DNA of 64,000 nucleotides, from contig MU001517.1 in assembly GCA_010093485.1 (NCBI GenBank), forward strand, positions 186,001 through 250,000, in the 5' to 3' direction. The notes below the pieces were generated by a model. It searched no databases. It was given only the letters and a program-made list of their open reading frames with translations, and had not been told where the DNA came from. The position numbers and the translations under genes are program-made. The stretch comes from Karstenula rhodostoma CBS 690.94. Lineage: Eukaryota; Ascomycota; Dothideomycetes; Pleosporales; Didymosphaeriaceae. Numbering within the stretch: the stretch's first letter is position 1; each line of letters opens with the position of its first letter. Positions 24,075-35,589 of this stretch are shown here, one piece after another.

Positions 24075-25843
24075 ATGGCGATTATGGATCGCTTTAGGGG
24101 TTCTTCCCCAACGCCAGCGTCCTCTACAGCAGACCCGGAGAAGAAGCCGCAGTACCTACAAATTAGCGCCAAAGATCGCTTTCGGCCACGAATTATACTC
24201 ATGGCAGTGTTGGTGTCCATGGGCGGCTTCATCTTTGGTTATGATACGGGACAGATCAGTGGATTCTTGGAAATGCCCGACTTCCTGGATAGGTTCTCCG
24301 ATACGACTGACCCCGAAACTGGAGGGCCTGCCTTCACGAATGGAAGAAGCGGAACGATTGTTGGTTTGGTAAGGATGCTGCCAGCTCACTCTCCGAGAAC
24401 TACAACTAACGATCACAGTTATCCATTGGAACCTTGATCGGTGCACTCATTGCTGCGCCCGTCGCAGACAAGTTTGGCCGTAAATACTCGATCTGCTTCT
24501 GGAACATCATCTTCTGCGTTGGCGTCATTGTCCAGATCGCTACCGAGAGTAAATGGTATCAGATTGCCATCGGCCGATGGGTCGCCGGACTCGGAGTGGG
24601 AGGCCTCTCAGTGTTGACACCTATGTACCAATCCGAGACCGCACCTCGCTACGTTCGCGGTGCTCTCGTCTCTTGCTACCAACTCTTCATCACGCTCGGC
24701 ATCTTCACTGCCTACTGCGTCAATTTCGGAACGAACTCAGAGCGAAGTGCTCGTGCCTGGAGACTCCCCATGGCCATCGGCTTCATCTGGCCCGTCATCA
24801 TGGGCTTTGGAATGCTCACTCTGAGAGAGTCACCCCGATGGGCTTACCGCAAGGGCAGGATTGAGGATGCCCGCAAGACGATAGCACTCAGTTACAGCGT
24901 ATCCGAAGACCACCCGGAGGTCGAACGCGAACTGCACGAAATCAAAAATAAACTTGACGCCGAGCGCGCAGGCGGCGGGAAGCACCCCTGGTACGAGATC
25001 TTTACCGGCCCACGCATGGCGTACCGCACCATCCTAGGCATCACACTCCAAGCGTTGCAACAGCTCACGGGCGCAAACTTCTTCTTCTACTACGGCACCA
25101 CTATCTTCGGCTCCGTCGGTCTACCAAACCCGTACGTCACGTCCATCATCCTCGGCGCCGTAAACTTCGGCACGACATTCCCCGGTCTCTACATCGTCGA
25201 GAAGTTTGGTCGCCGTCCCGCACTCATCACCGGCGGTCTGTGGATGTTCGCGTGCTTCATGGTGTTTGCCTCGCTTGGCTCCTTCGCTCTCGACCAGGAG
25301 AACCCACAAAGCACCCCCGGCGTCGGCTACGCCATGATCATCTTCGCGTGTTTTTTCATTGCCGGATTCGCCATGACGTGGGGTCCCATCATCTGGGCCG
25401 TCGTCGGAGAGATCTACCCTTCGCGCTACAGAGCCAAGTGCATGGCCCTCGCCACCGCATCCAACTGGACGTGGAACTTCCTCATTTCCTTCTTCACGCC
25501 GTACATCAGCGGCGCTATCGATTACAAGTATGGATACGTCTTCGCGGGGTGCTGCTTCGCGGGTGCGGTGGTTGTTTACTTCTTTGTCTGCGAAACGCAC
25601 GGGAGGACGCTGGAGGAGATCGATACCATGTACGTTCTTCATGTGAACCCTATCAAGAGCAAACACTGGCAGCCTCCGGAGGGCGACGAGCTGCCCAACT
25701 TGGACAACACGTATTTGACGCCAGGAGCGAGGGGTATCAATAAGAAGCAAGAGGCTAGAGCGCCGGAGCACATGAGGCAGGAGATTGTGCCTGCGTGTGT
25801 GGAGCCTGGGTTCGTTCCTGAATCTTCGGGTGCCCTTCGGTGA
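24075..25843 (+). CDS. Sugar porter (HXT-like hexose transporter)
   Basis: Twelve-TM monosaccharide transporter of the plasma membrane. Exons 24075-24368 and 24419-25843, 50-nt intron, total 572 aa (569 if the in-frame ATG at 24084 is used). Hallmarks in order: GGFIFGYDTGQISG in TM1, PVADKFGRKYSI after TM2, GRWVAGLGVGGLSVLTPMYQSE in TM4-5, LRESPRWAYRKGR after TM6, LQALQQLTGANFFFYYGT in TM7, EKFGRRPAL, GPIIWAVVGEIYPSRYRAK in TM10, and CETHGRTLEEID after TM12 (Cys in place of the usual Pro of PETKG). The QQLTGxNFFFYYGT segment is typical of hexose rather than disaccharide carriers; exact substrate is uncertain. The second exon is uninterrupted for 1.4 kb with high codon-level GC. Convergent with the next BTB gene, 221 bp apart. 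Confidence 0.95.
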
Positions 25844-26064
25844 TTGTAGAGATGAGATGTGGCAGAAGTAATGTTATGATTAGCGCAAGAGAATTGCATA
25901 ATTTTATTCCTTCTACCCTGGCTCTGTGCTGAAACACGTGAGGTGGTTTGAATCCACGCGGAGCGATTACACTCCATAAAGTCGTCGCAAGTTTTTGCTT
26001 TTCAAGCGTCGTGTACGTCAATCCGCGATGCTTTTTCCCTCTTTCGAGCCCCCAAGAAAACAAT

Positions 26065-26868
26065 CTAGCGCCGCCGACAGCTCTCCCCTCCTTTGTGATT
26101 ATGATAGGTACAAAGACACCCGTGCAAGGCACGACCATGTGTATCTCTATTAAGAACATCAGCGAGGAACTCTACCGGATAATCCTTGAGATCATCTTCC
26201 AGGGGCCTGTCAATAGGGAAGTATCGATCGTAGTAACCGGCCACTAACAGACCACGAATTCCCGAAATTTCATTGGTATACGTGTAGATGAGGTCCACAG
26301 ACTCAGGCGTAATGAAAGATCCCCCGTTTGAGTAGTCGCAGAGGAAGAAGTATGAGTAAAGACGGTCGGTGGCGTCGTGTCGGAGCTGCGGGACGTCGTA
26401 CACGTGACCAAAGATGTAAAGATCCACGGCCATGTTGGCGATCTCTGGACCGAGCTCGATGTACTCAGCCTGGCTTTATCTGATAGATAAGACGGTATTT
26501 AGTATACTTTTTCCGTTGTGGTGCTGTTCCTCGTTCACGTACCGATGGGCGTCACTGACGGTAGGCTTCTCTGTGCCTCCGCGCTCGTCCAGCCAGACGA
26601 CAAACTCTTCAAAGGTTTCCATGTCGGTGTCGTGGAGCTCGACACATCCATCCTGGGCTTCGCGGAAGGGCCCGTTGAATGCGGCTGCGAAGAAGGGTGA
26701 GGCAGCAGTGATTTTCTCTTTCGATACCGTGAACGTATGCTGGTTCGCGATAGTGCGTTCGTTTTCGTCATGGACTTCTTCGACCACCTTGATCTTCACC
26801 ACGGCGACCTCTTCAAAAGCAGCGGACGGTATGGCGGCGGCTGTATCGCTCTTACTTTGCGCGGTCAT
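26065..26868 (-). CDS. BTB/POZ-domain protein
   Basis: Predicted BTB-fold protein, possibly a Cullin-3 adaptor, although no other domain shows. Exons (minus) 26868-26543 and 26473-26065, total 244 aa. Residues about 15-115 show the BTB pattern: beta-strands with VKIKVVEE, then FTVSKEKITAASPFFAAAFNGPFREA (the hLs-SpyF-amf segment) and VELHDTDMETFEEFVVWL. After the junction come YIELGPEIANMAVDLYIFGHVYDVPQLRHD, the helix that usually follows, and a C-terminal helical part ending in YPVEFLADVL. The intron (69 nt) contains a TACTAA branch-site match and I place its acceptor at aaag before 26473, because the nearer cag acceptors break frame or meet a stop. Such short BTB proteins are numerous in Dothideomycetes. 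Substrate unknown. Confidence 0.8.
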
Positions 26869-27170
26869 TGTCAGCTTCGCTGATTAAGTCAGTCAGTATT
26901 CAATGTCCATCAAACACGGAACGATCGAGGGCGGGGGTGTCGGTTTCTGGCACGACAAGAGACAGTGTGTAAGAGAACATGATGGAGCGCAGATTTTGAG
27001 TTAGTGCAAAGGGAAGGAACGGTGGTGCGGTTGGCAAACGAAAGTGTCGAAGTGAAGGGAGCAGATCACCACAGCAACGCACGGGGCCACTATTAAAGAT
27101 ATACGACTATAATTACTACTTACACTTTAATATCACTCTGCTCTTCTATAGAGTCGGTTCCATAGGTTAC
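26869..27170. other. Intergenic between the two BTB genes
   Basis: About 300 bp, AT-rich near 27,095-27,150, serving as promoter of the left BTB gene and 3' region of the right one. Nothing else seen. Confidence 0.4.
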
Positions 27171-27782
27171 CTAGCTAAACAGACTCTCGATATCTTCATC
27201 CTCCTCGTCGTTATCGTCGATGTGCTGGAGCCTCTTGCTGGAAATTCCCAAGACGTCCACTAGAAAGGCTTTCGGATATTTCATAAGTGCAGACTTTTCC
27301 AGGTTATGATGATGTAACAGCTCTGCGTACTTTTGAACAATCGAACAGCAAAGCGTGGAATCCCCCCCTTTCTTGTAAATGAGTTGAACCGTGTCGCCAG
27401 CGAGGTCAGAGGGAAGCAGCAATATCCTCGAAAAGTAGTCGATGACATTGGCCTTGAGGCTGTGAATCTTATAATCTTCGGCGAGGGCGTAGACATGGAC
27501 AGCAGTCTCAGGAGTACCAAAATCGCAGACGTCGCGTTCTCTTGCAGCACCTATCTGCACATGCACATTATTTCCCTTGTCCCTCCGCAACCAAGATTCG
27601 AATACGACCAGAGCGTTGAGGGTTGTATCTTTCGGTTCGATTTCGACGGACTGGATATTGCAAGAGTTGGCGAATATGAGCGAAAACTTCACGGAGACTC
27701 TGGCGAGTGTACCTCCATCAAGCGTAAAAAGTTGTTCTTCCTGGTTGTCTGCACGAAATTTAATCCGGACCGTCTTGTCCAT
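27171..27782 (-). CDS. Divergent BTB-fold-like protein with acidic C-terminus
   Basis: Single open frame of 203 codons from ATG 27782. The pattern is BTB-like but degenerate: VRIKFRADNQEEQLFTLDGG replaces the usual hydrophobic-histidine start, SVKFSLIFANS sits where SpyF normally stands, and VEIEPKDTTLNALVVFESWL matches the strand-helix that follows. The segment TAVHVYALAEDYKIHSLKANVIDYF corresponds to the post-BTB helix that reads YVFADKYDIPxL in relatives. The end YPKAFLVDVLG parallels YPVEFLADVL of the left neighbour, supporting tandem duplication and divergence, and is followed by an acidic tail. The frame stays open to 27971, so a longer start or an upstream exon is possible. Expression and function are unknown. 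Confidence 0.6.
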   Translation of the reverse strand: MDKTVRIKFRADNQEEQLFTLDGGTLARVSVKFSLIFANSCNIQSVEIEPKDTTLNALVVFESWLRRDKGNNVHVQIGAARERDVCDFGTPETAVHVYALAEDYKIHSLKANVIDYFSRILLLPSDLAGDTVQLIYKKGGDSTLCCSIVQKYAELLHHHNLEKSALMKYPKAFLVDVLGISSKRLQHIDDNDEEDEDIESLFS

Positions 27783-28967
27783 CTTGTCAAGTCCGAAGCT
27801 ATCAGTAATCTTTCTATGTGCGATGTAGACCCAGATCCAATTTCCCGGCACTGTCAGAGTTGTGAGATTCCTTGCTCTTCTTGTTGCTGCCCTTGCTGAA
27901 GGAGTTGATGATATCGTGGAAGTAGTTGTTCCAGGTAAGAAAGATACCAGACTGATAAGCTGCATGACCATTCTTATATGTAGGTACCAAGAAGCTTGAC
28001 AAATAAGCAGTCAGATTGCTTGTAGGTCACGCATGAACATCAATGCGAAGTGATGAGCAAACCGTCGCGATGAGAACGATGTGGGGACAACCGAAGTTGG
28101 AAAGTAAAGCAATGCGCTTCCATGCCAAAGGAATCGCTAACGTAAACATGGTATGCTAAAGTAATAGAACAAGTGACGCCTGCACTTGCGTAATGTGCAA
28201 AGAAAATCGGTAACTAGTTAGGAATCAAGGGGCTAGCCGCAGACCGCTCATGGAGCTGAGAGTGTGGTGGCCGTAACGTACTCGAACGTGAGTATGTTCA
28301 GAGGGAAACCAAGACCCCTCATAAGTGCCAGTTCATGACTGCTGAATGCTGAAGAGGAAGCTGTGAGGTTGGGGAAGGCGCGCTGTAGGTTTTGCTTGGT
28401 CTAAAAGCGCTACCCCATCCCTTGTTCCTTTGAGCCTTTGTTACACTTCTCATTACCTTATGTTCTCTCTCTCCCAGATCTAAAGGACCCCTAATACCAT
28501 CTTTTATATTATACCATTTTCTATATTATATACGGAACTCGAAGCGTGGAGCTGTGCGCGCTTTGCGTATGAAATGGGTCGTTGGTCGTCCTTGCTCCCC
28601 ACTGCCTCCTCCATTGGACCCACCAATGGCCCAGCGAGTGCACCGAAACCTGTCCAAAGTACAGATACAGTGTAAAGAGAGCGATTTTTTATACGCGGGC
28701 GCCTCCATACAATCTTACAGCTCTCTCGTCCCAGCTTATCAGATACAATATCCGGATCGCACAAAGTGGCAAAAATACCCCACATTTTAAACTCGATAAA
28801 GGTCTCCACGTTCCTTATGCATGCTATCGCCTTTGCTCTACCTTTTGACAACAAAACCTGCTTACTAACGCGCTTCTAAACGGAAGTTTACAATAAAAAC
28901 AAGTTAGGGGGAGCTAAAAAATCCGCAATATTAATCGTCTTTAGCTCTCTACACTCTGTTATTGAAC
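27783..28967. other. Transition zone between the last gene and the AT-rich block
   Basis: About 1.2 kb of ordinary composition with AT-rich islands (28,500-28,530; from 28,860). A minus frame at 28,504-28,854 translates but matches nothing I recognise. CpA and TpG are still present up to about 28,967, so RIP has not visibly spread into this flank. Confidence 0.5.
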
Positions 28968-31900
28968 ATATAATACTAATCCTACGAAGTTAAAGTTAGT
29001 AGGTTCGAGCCCCTCTAAGGAAGCTAGATATTTAGTACCTATATATATTTATTAAGTATATAAAGGTACTATAGGAAGTAAAGGGTACTATTATCTAAAG
29101 TTATTAAATAAGTAATATAGGTTACTATAGATATTTAATAAAGATAAAAGTATAGTCTAGATCTAGTAGAATAATTATTAAAAAAGAGAGCTAGGTAATA
29201 AATAGATCTAGATACTTAAATAAATTAATATATATATACTATTTAAATATTCTCTAACTAGATAACTTTATATATTACCTAAAATTCTATAATAAATAAT
29301 ATTTAAAGTAATACCTTTATATTAGTATATTAATAGGCTAAAGTCTAAATAGTTAATCTTTTATAAATTAATTCTATTTTACTATACTTATAAATATCTT
29401 TATACTTATACTAAGCTAGATCTATTTTACTCTATAACTTAAATAAATTTATATAAGTCTCTAATCTTAAATCTATTAAAGGGTTCTAATAAGTATTTTT
29501 ATAATATAATATCTAACTATTCTAGTTTAGACTCTTCTAGGGCTCTTAAAAGATATAGATATCTCTTAAGCTTACTTATAATTTTATTATATATAGCTCT
29601 AAACTTAGATAACTTTTATAAAAAGTCTACTAAAATATATAAATCTAGAATAAAGAAATATCTAGAATTACTAAACTTTAGCTTAATAGTAATATTAAAT
29701 CTATATTATAGTAACTAATATATATTAGTTACTTATCTAGTAATTTAAATTTATTTATATTCTAGAATCTTATTACTAGTATATAGGGTAATAATTAAAG
29801 AAAATAGTTATAGAGCTACTTAATATTATACCTTATAATTTTACTTATAATTAATTTATTCTATATTAAAGCCTTATTAATAATCTAATTATTAGCTAAT
29901 AGATTTAATAGCTTACTATAAAATATAGTTATAGCTATAAATTATAAAAAGGTAAATTTAGAAAATTATTTAATTATTAAGTAATTCTTAATTATACTAT
30001 TTAATACTAGTAGTTTCTTTTAGAATATATAATCTCTTTTATATTAATCTAGTATTTATTAATCTAAATAGCTAACTTATTTTAGTAAGTATTTAGTTTA
30101 GATAGGGACTAAAATAATAGCTACCTAAAACTAAAGTATTAATTTAAAGTCTAATTTATTTTACTAGAGTAATAATTTATAAATAATTAGCTAGCTAAAG
30201 AAAAAGTTTATACTAAGTTAATACTACTAGAGAATACTATATAAATAGATATAGATAGCTTAAAATATAAATATTAGCTAAATTTTAATATATATACTTA
30301 GTCTTATATACTATATTAATAGTTTAGGGAAGTTTTTTATTAGTAGAGAAGTATATAATTCTTATTTTACTACTTATTTAGGGTATTAAATATACCTATC
30401 TCCCGGGTATATAAAGCTAGTAATATTTAGTTATAGTAATATAGTATAAAAGGGGGTTAGAAACTATTCTACTAAAAATAAAAGTTTTATTATAATATTA
30501 ATTAAAGCTATATTATATATATTCTATTATACTAAAAATACTATAAAGAATAGTAACCTAGGTATATACTATAAGGAGAGATTAGTAAAAAAAAAAAAAA
30601 AAAAAAAATTTAATATCTAAATATATTTATCCACTTTATATATATACTACTATTTTTATTAAAAAGTCTATACTTTAAGATAATTAAATATCTAACTATT
30701 TAAAATAACTAGAGACTAGTACTATACTATTATTCTTTATAATTAGTTATATAAATCTATAGGTTACTAGGGTAATATTAATAGGCTATCTATTTAATTA
30801 TATTAAAAATATACTTACCTCTTATTATATAGCTATAATTAATAAAAGAATAATTTATATAAGTATAATTATTATAAAGACTAATAGTTCTAGTTTTATA
30901 AAAATAATAAAGTAGGTAAATAGAGTCTATACTATAATAGTAAAGAATATAATAATAATTTTCTTTTCTTTAGAATAGACTATAAGTATTATATTCTATA
31001 TATTATAGAGATTTACTATAAGGTAGGGTAACTTAATAAAGTAGGGGGGATAAAAAGGTATATTATACTTTACTAATATATAAATAAAGGGGGACTAAAA
31101 AAGTAGCTAAGGCTTACTTAGTATCTATATATAGGCTAACTAAAAAGGGTATAGTACTAAGCTATCTAAAATAGACTTAATATATACCTACTAATATATA
31201 AGAAATCTAACTATAAAGAGTTAATAAAGTATTAAAAAGAATAATTTTTATTAAGACTAGGAGAAAAATATATATAGGTAGGTACTACTACCTATATTAC
31301 TTTCTCCTATCCTATACTCTATTAGTTATTAATAGTATATAAGAAAAGAATATAATTAAGATACCTATCTCTAGTATACTATAAATTCTACTTAATAATA
31401 TAGTATAATACTTATAGTTCTTATTAGGCTTACTAATATATTACCTATATCTTAGGATTAATCTAATTAATAATAAGCTAATATAGGTAGTAATATACCT
31501 ATTCCCTACTATCTATCTAGGGATAATAATAATAATAATAATAACTAATACCTATAATAAAGTAGAGAAATATAGTAAGGGTATTTAAATAATAATAGTA
31601 ATAATAGGTAATAGTTATAATATCTAGAAAGTTAAGAGCTAGCTAGGATCTAAATCTAAAGTATATATAGGTATAAAAAAAATACTTAAACTATATAAAC
31701 TAGATTAGCTAGTAATATAATACCTATTATCTCTAGATTATAGATATATACTATAGTAATAGAAGATATAGGGTATATAGAATTACTATAGTAATAATAA
31801 AGAGGAGACTAAGGAGAATAAAAAGTTTATAATAAAGGTAATAAATAATAAGGTAAGTATTTACTAGATATAGGAGATCCTATATAATATAATAGTATAG

Positions 31901-34220
31901 ATATAAATATAGGTAATAGTAATAATAATAGTAATAGTAAAGAAGTCCTAAGTCCTATCCTAAGTCCTAAGCGCGGAGCCTATAGGGCGATATATAAAGG
32001 GTAAAGGATAAAGAATAAAAAATAAAGAATAAGGATAGTAACTATATAGAGTTAGTATTTAATAATAGTAATAGGGGTATATAGTATTTAATTATAAAAT
32101 ACTAAGTATAGGAGCTTAGTATTATATTAATAGTAAAATAAGGTAATAAGGATTATAATATAGTTAACTAGTATCTAGCTATAATTAGTAGCTTTTAATA
32201 GACCTTAACTAGTTCTAGGGAAAGACAGTAATTAAATAAACTTAACTTAGCTAAGTAAGAATTCTAAATAAATAAATAAAAAGGTAACTAATTAATACTA
32301 GTAATATATTCTATATATCCTTTAGAATAAGGTTAATTATATATAATAAGCTAGTTATATTATTAATTAAACTATTTATATATAGAATAATAGTTACTAT
32401 AGTAATCTATATTATATATAACTCTTTACTAACTATACTAGAGCTTTTCTATATTATAGAGGTAAGGATTTTAGTTATTTAAAGCTATTAGATTATCTAG
32501 GATAAAAGTAATATAAAAGATTATTTACTATTAGATATATTTATAAATTATATATTATATTTATATATATATTTAACTAGTATAATATATAGAGTCTACT
32601 AATATTTATAACTAGACTATTATTATTAATATATAGTTTAATAATATAGATAATTAGATAAATAATAGAGATATATTACTTAATAAGGATAGCTATAATA
32701 ATAAAAAAGATAGGCTAGTAAATAGTAATAATAATAAAGTATAAAGTAAAATAACTAATATAAAAACTTAAATAGAGGTAATATATAAATAAAAAAGTAA
32801 AGATATATATAGTAATATCTATAAAAGATATTATATAAAATAAGTTAGTTAATAAATTAAAAACTTTAAAATAGATTAATAAAATAAAGACTTTAAAGTA
32901 TAAATAGATAATAAGAGATATATAAACTAAATAATATATTTCTAATTAATTTAAATAGAAAGTTAATAATAAGGAGAATAGACTAGTAGACTATTTAAAA
33001 TATAAAGAAAGTTTAGATACTCTATAATTATTTATCTCGTATTTACTATATAAAGTTATAATAAATAGTTATATATATTTAGAATAATAGTAGACTAGAA
33101 TATAGAAATAGTATAAGTATTTTAGAACTTATTTTAATAATAATATTCTATTTTCCCTAATAATTTATTATTTTTAGTTATAAGCTATATTTATCTAAAG
33201 CTTTTAATAGTATAAATAAAATAAAGAGTCTTTATTCTAAAATTATATATATAGTATATTTACTACTTTTAAATAATCTTTACTACTATAGAAGATATAT
33301 AGCTATAATTTTAAAACCTATAAATTATAAAAGATAGAAGAAATATAAATTATCTATAAAATATAATTCTCTTTTTAATAAATTAAAACTATAAACTTAT
33401 TATTACTATAGGTCTTTTATTTCTATACTAGAATAGTAATCTATATTATAAATTAGTCCTTTTACTTTATAACTATTCTATACTACTAATTTCTAATCTT
33501 ATTATTAAAATTATTAACTTAGACTATATAGTTATACTACTAGTTATAATAATATATATATTTATTTCCTTTTAAATATATAATATATTTTTTTACCTAT
33601 TAGAAGTACTATTTAATATATTAAATTAGTTAATATATAATAATATCTTTAATTATACCTATTAATATACTAGAGTCTATAAGTTTTTTATAATTATTAT
33701 ACTAAATACCCTATAGATATAATAGGTAAATAATTTACTAAGCCTATTTAATATATAATTAGAAATATTTTACTATTTTATTAGTAAAGTTTATTATTTA
33801 TATTAAAAAGATTAGTAGTAATATTTTAAGTAATATAAGGACTTACTCTAGAATTACTAATAAGAACTAGTTTAATATATATATTATTTTAAGAGACTTA
33901 ATAGTATTTATAGTATTTTATAGATAGATATTAACGAGTTAAATATAGAAAGGGTAATAAATAAGTAGTAAGTATTACTAGACTACCTCTAGTTCTATAG
34001 TCTACTATAATAACTAGTAACTTATACTTTTTTTAACTCTAGAATTACTAGCTTAATAGGTTACTAGAGTAGTAATATATATCTAAATAATATAAATAAA
34101 TTATTTCTCTATTTTAGTATATTTTATTAATAGAAAATTATATCTAATTAGTAGTCTATTAATTTATACTAATAAATTTATTTTTATAGTATTTTATTAT
34201 TAGGGGACTAGCTAAGTATT
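28968..34220. repeat. Large dispersed repeat, copy 1 (minimum matched span 28,968-32,644)
   Basis: From ATATAATACTAAT at 28,968 onward the sequence matches a second copy beginning at 61,316. Matching continues through an A-tract (30,587-30,608 here; 63,252-63,274 there) to the end of the window. It is interrupted here by a 1.3-kb insertion (31,004-32,304). Its right end is not defined because copy 2 runs off the window; the plus-strand copia-free sequence continues to 34,220. The left edge holds a Pol III B-box-like GGTTCGAGCCC at 29,002-29,012. Coding identity unrecognised: all frames are riddled with stops. Confidence 0.75.
31004..32304. mobile_element. 1.3-kb insertion flanked by a 14-bp direct repeat
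   Basis: Copy 2 lacks this segment. The same 14 bases, TATATTCTATATAT, flank it at 30,990-31,003 and 32,305-32,318, as expected for a target-site duplication of a target-primed (LINE/SINE-like) insertion. The insert is purine-rich on the plus strand, contains ATA and TAA microsatellites (near 31,529-31,552), a less AT-biased patch at 31,950-32,000 with repeated AGTCCTA and CGCGG, and ends in TAAA repeats near 32,266-32,280. No coding signature survives. Confidence 0.65.
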
Positions 34221-34503
34221 TATTAGATCTACTATAAATAATAATAGATTACTATAAACTATAGATTTAGATAGGTTAGTTATATATTATATATTTGTAC
34301 GAATTATCGTAATTAATTATTCTAAGTCTAGCTAAGATACGCCCTTAAATAGCGCCTTAGTACCCTATACTAGTCCTAATAGTATAAAATATCCTAGCCT
34401 CTCCTTTTATACTTACTATCTACTACTACTAGTAGTTACTATAACTTACTATAATAGTAAGTATACTATACTATAGGTAATAATATATATATATAATCTA
34501 ATA
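34221..34503 (-). repeat. LTR of the minus-strand copia element (its 3' LTR)
   Basis: 283 bp, aligned by eye with 39,464-39,746 without gaps and with 14 differences, all transitions. This copy keeps GTACG and TCG sites that are A/T in the other. Confidence 0.9.
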
Positions 34504-35562
34504 TACCCCCTTAGCTTAGTACCCCTAGGCTACTTAAGCTAGATTATAAGTAATAGCTTAGAGTACTTAATAAAGGTAGTCTTAGATTTCTTTAAGTAGT
34601 ATAGTACTTATTACCTCTTAATTTTCTATATTAACTAATCTAAGCTAGTTAAGGAAACCTAACTATTTATTTACTAGTAATACCTTTATAAGTCTATTAG
34701 TAATTATTTTAGCTAACTTAGTATACTTAATAGTAATTATTTCTATAGAGACTTCTTATTATAACTAGTAATTATAGATATTAATATATTAGAGCTTAGT
34801 CTAGAGTTTTAATACTTCCTAAGTTATTAAGTAAATTATCTATTAATTATTATATTATATTATAATTATAGAGCTAAGTAATATAATCCTAAACTCCCTT
34901 AATAATTTTAAAATATAGATAGCTTCCTTAGCTACCTATAATAGGGCGAGTAGTTCTACCTTTATTATAGAGGTAGTAATAGTATCTTATTTATTTACCC
35001 TCTATACTATTAGGCTATTAAATAACTTAATTATATAGCTCTATAAGCTTTTCCTATTAATTATATTATTAGTAAATAAGGCGTTACTAGCGATCTAGAG
35101 ATATAATCTACCTTTAAGCTATAGACCCTTATATTTAGTAGCTAAGAAATATAATAATACTTTATTAGTAATATTTTAATATACTTAGCCTAGGTTTAAT
35201 AGAAATTAGGCTAGCTATAATATAGTGAAAGTAATATTTAGTTATATTATAACTACTATAAATAGTAGTAATCTAATCTTTTATTAATACTTATTAATCT
35301 CTAATAGTAAGGCTAGACCTTTTTAAGGTTTAAGCTCTATACTAGTTATAGGTATATTATAATAGTAATTAGTTTTATTTACTAGTTATTAGATCTTCTT
35401 AATATATAAGGTCTATAATAATTATATAAGTTACTAGTCTTATTTTTAAATAACCTCTATACTAAGGAACTATTATAGGTTATCTTCTCTAGTTATAGTA
35501 TATTTTTATTTAAGTAGCTCTACTACTTTAGTTACTACTACCTCCTTTATTTAATAATAAGT

Positions 35563-35589
35563 AATAATAATATTATCTATATAGAAGAA
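35563..35589 (-). pseudogene. Remnant of copia reverse transcriptase active site
   Basis: Minus-strand codons read F-F-Y-I-D-N-I-I-I, which is the Ty1/copia FFYVDDI core with G-to-A changes turning Val to Ile and Asp to Asn. These are the expected RIP outcomes. Confidence 0.8.

Noticed and set aside
25121..25771. Long antisense frame (216 codons) within the sugar porter gene
   Set aside because: It is the shadow of a strongly coding GC-rich exon; charged low-complexity translation without homology.
21021..25843. Secondary-metabolite cluster around the two transporter genes
   Set aside because: No synthase, oxidase or pathway regulator is present; neighbours are housekeeping genes and BTB genes.
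28504..28854. Minus frame of 116 codons just before the AT block
   Set aside because: No recognisable family or supporting structure. I left it as part of the transition zone.
28940..29040. Intact tRNA gene
   Set aside because: The B-box-like sequence is present but I could not fold a full cloverleaf: the acceptor and T stems do not pair and no proper D arm is visible.
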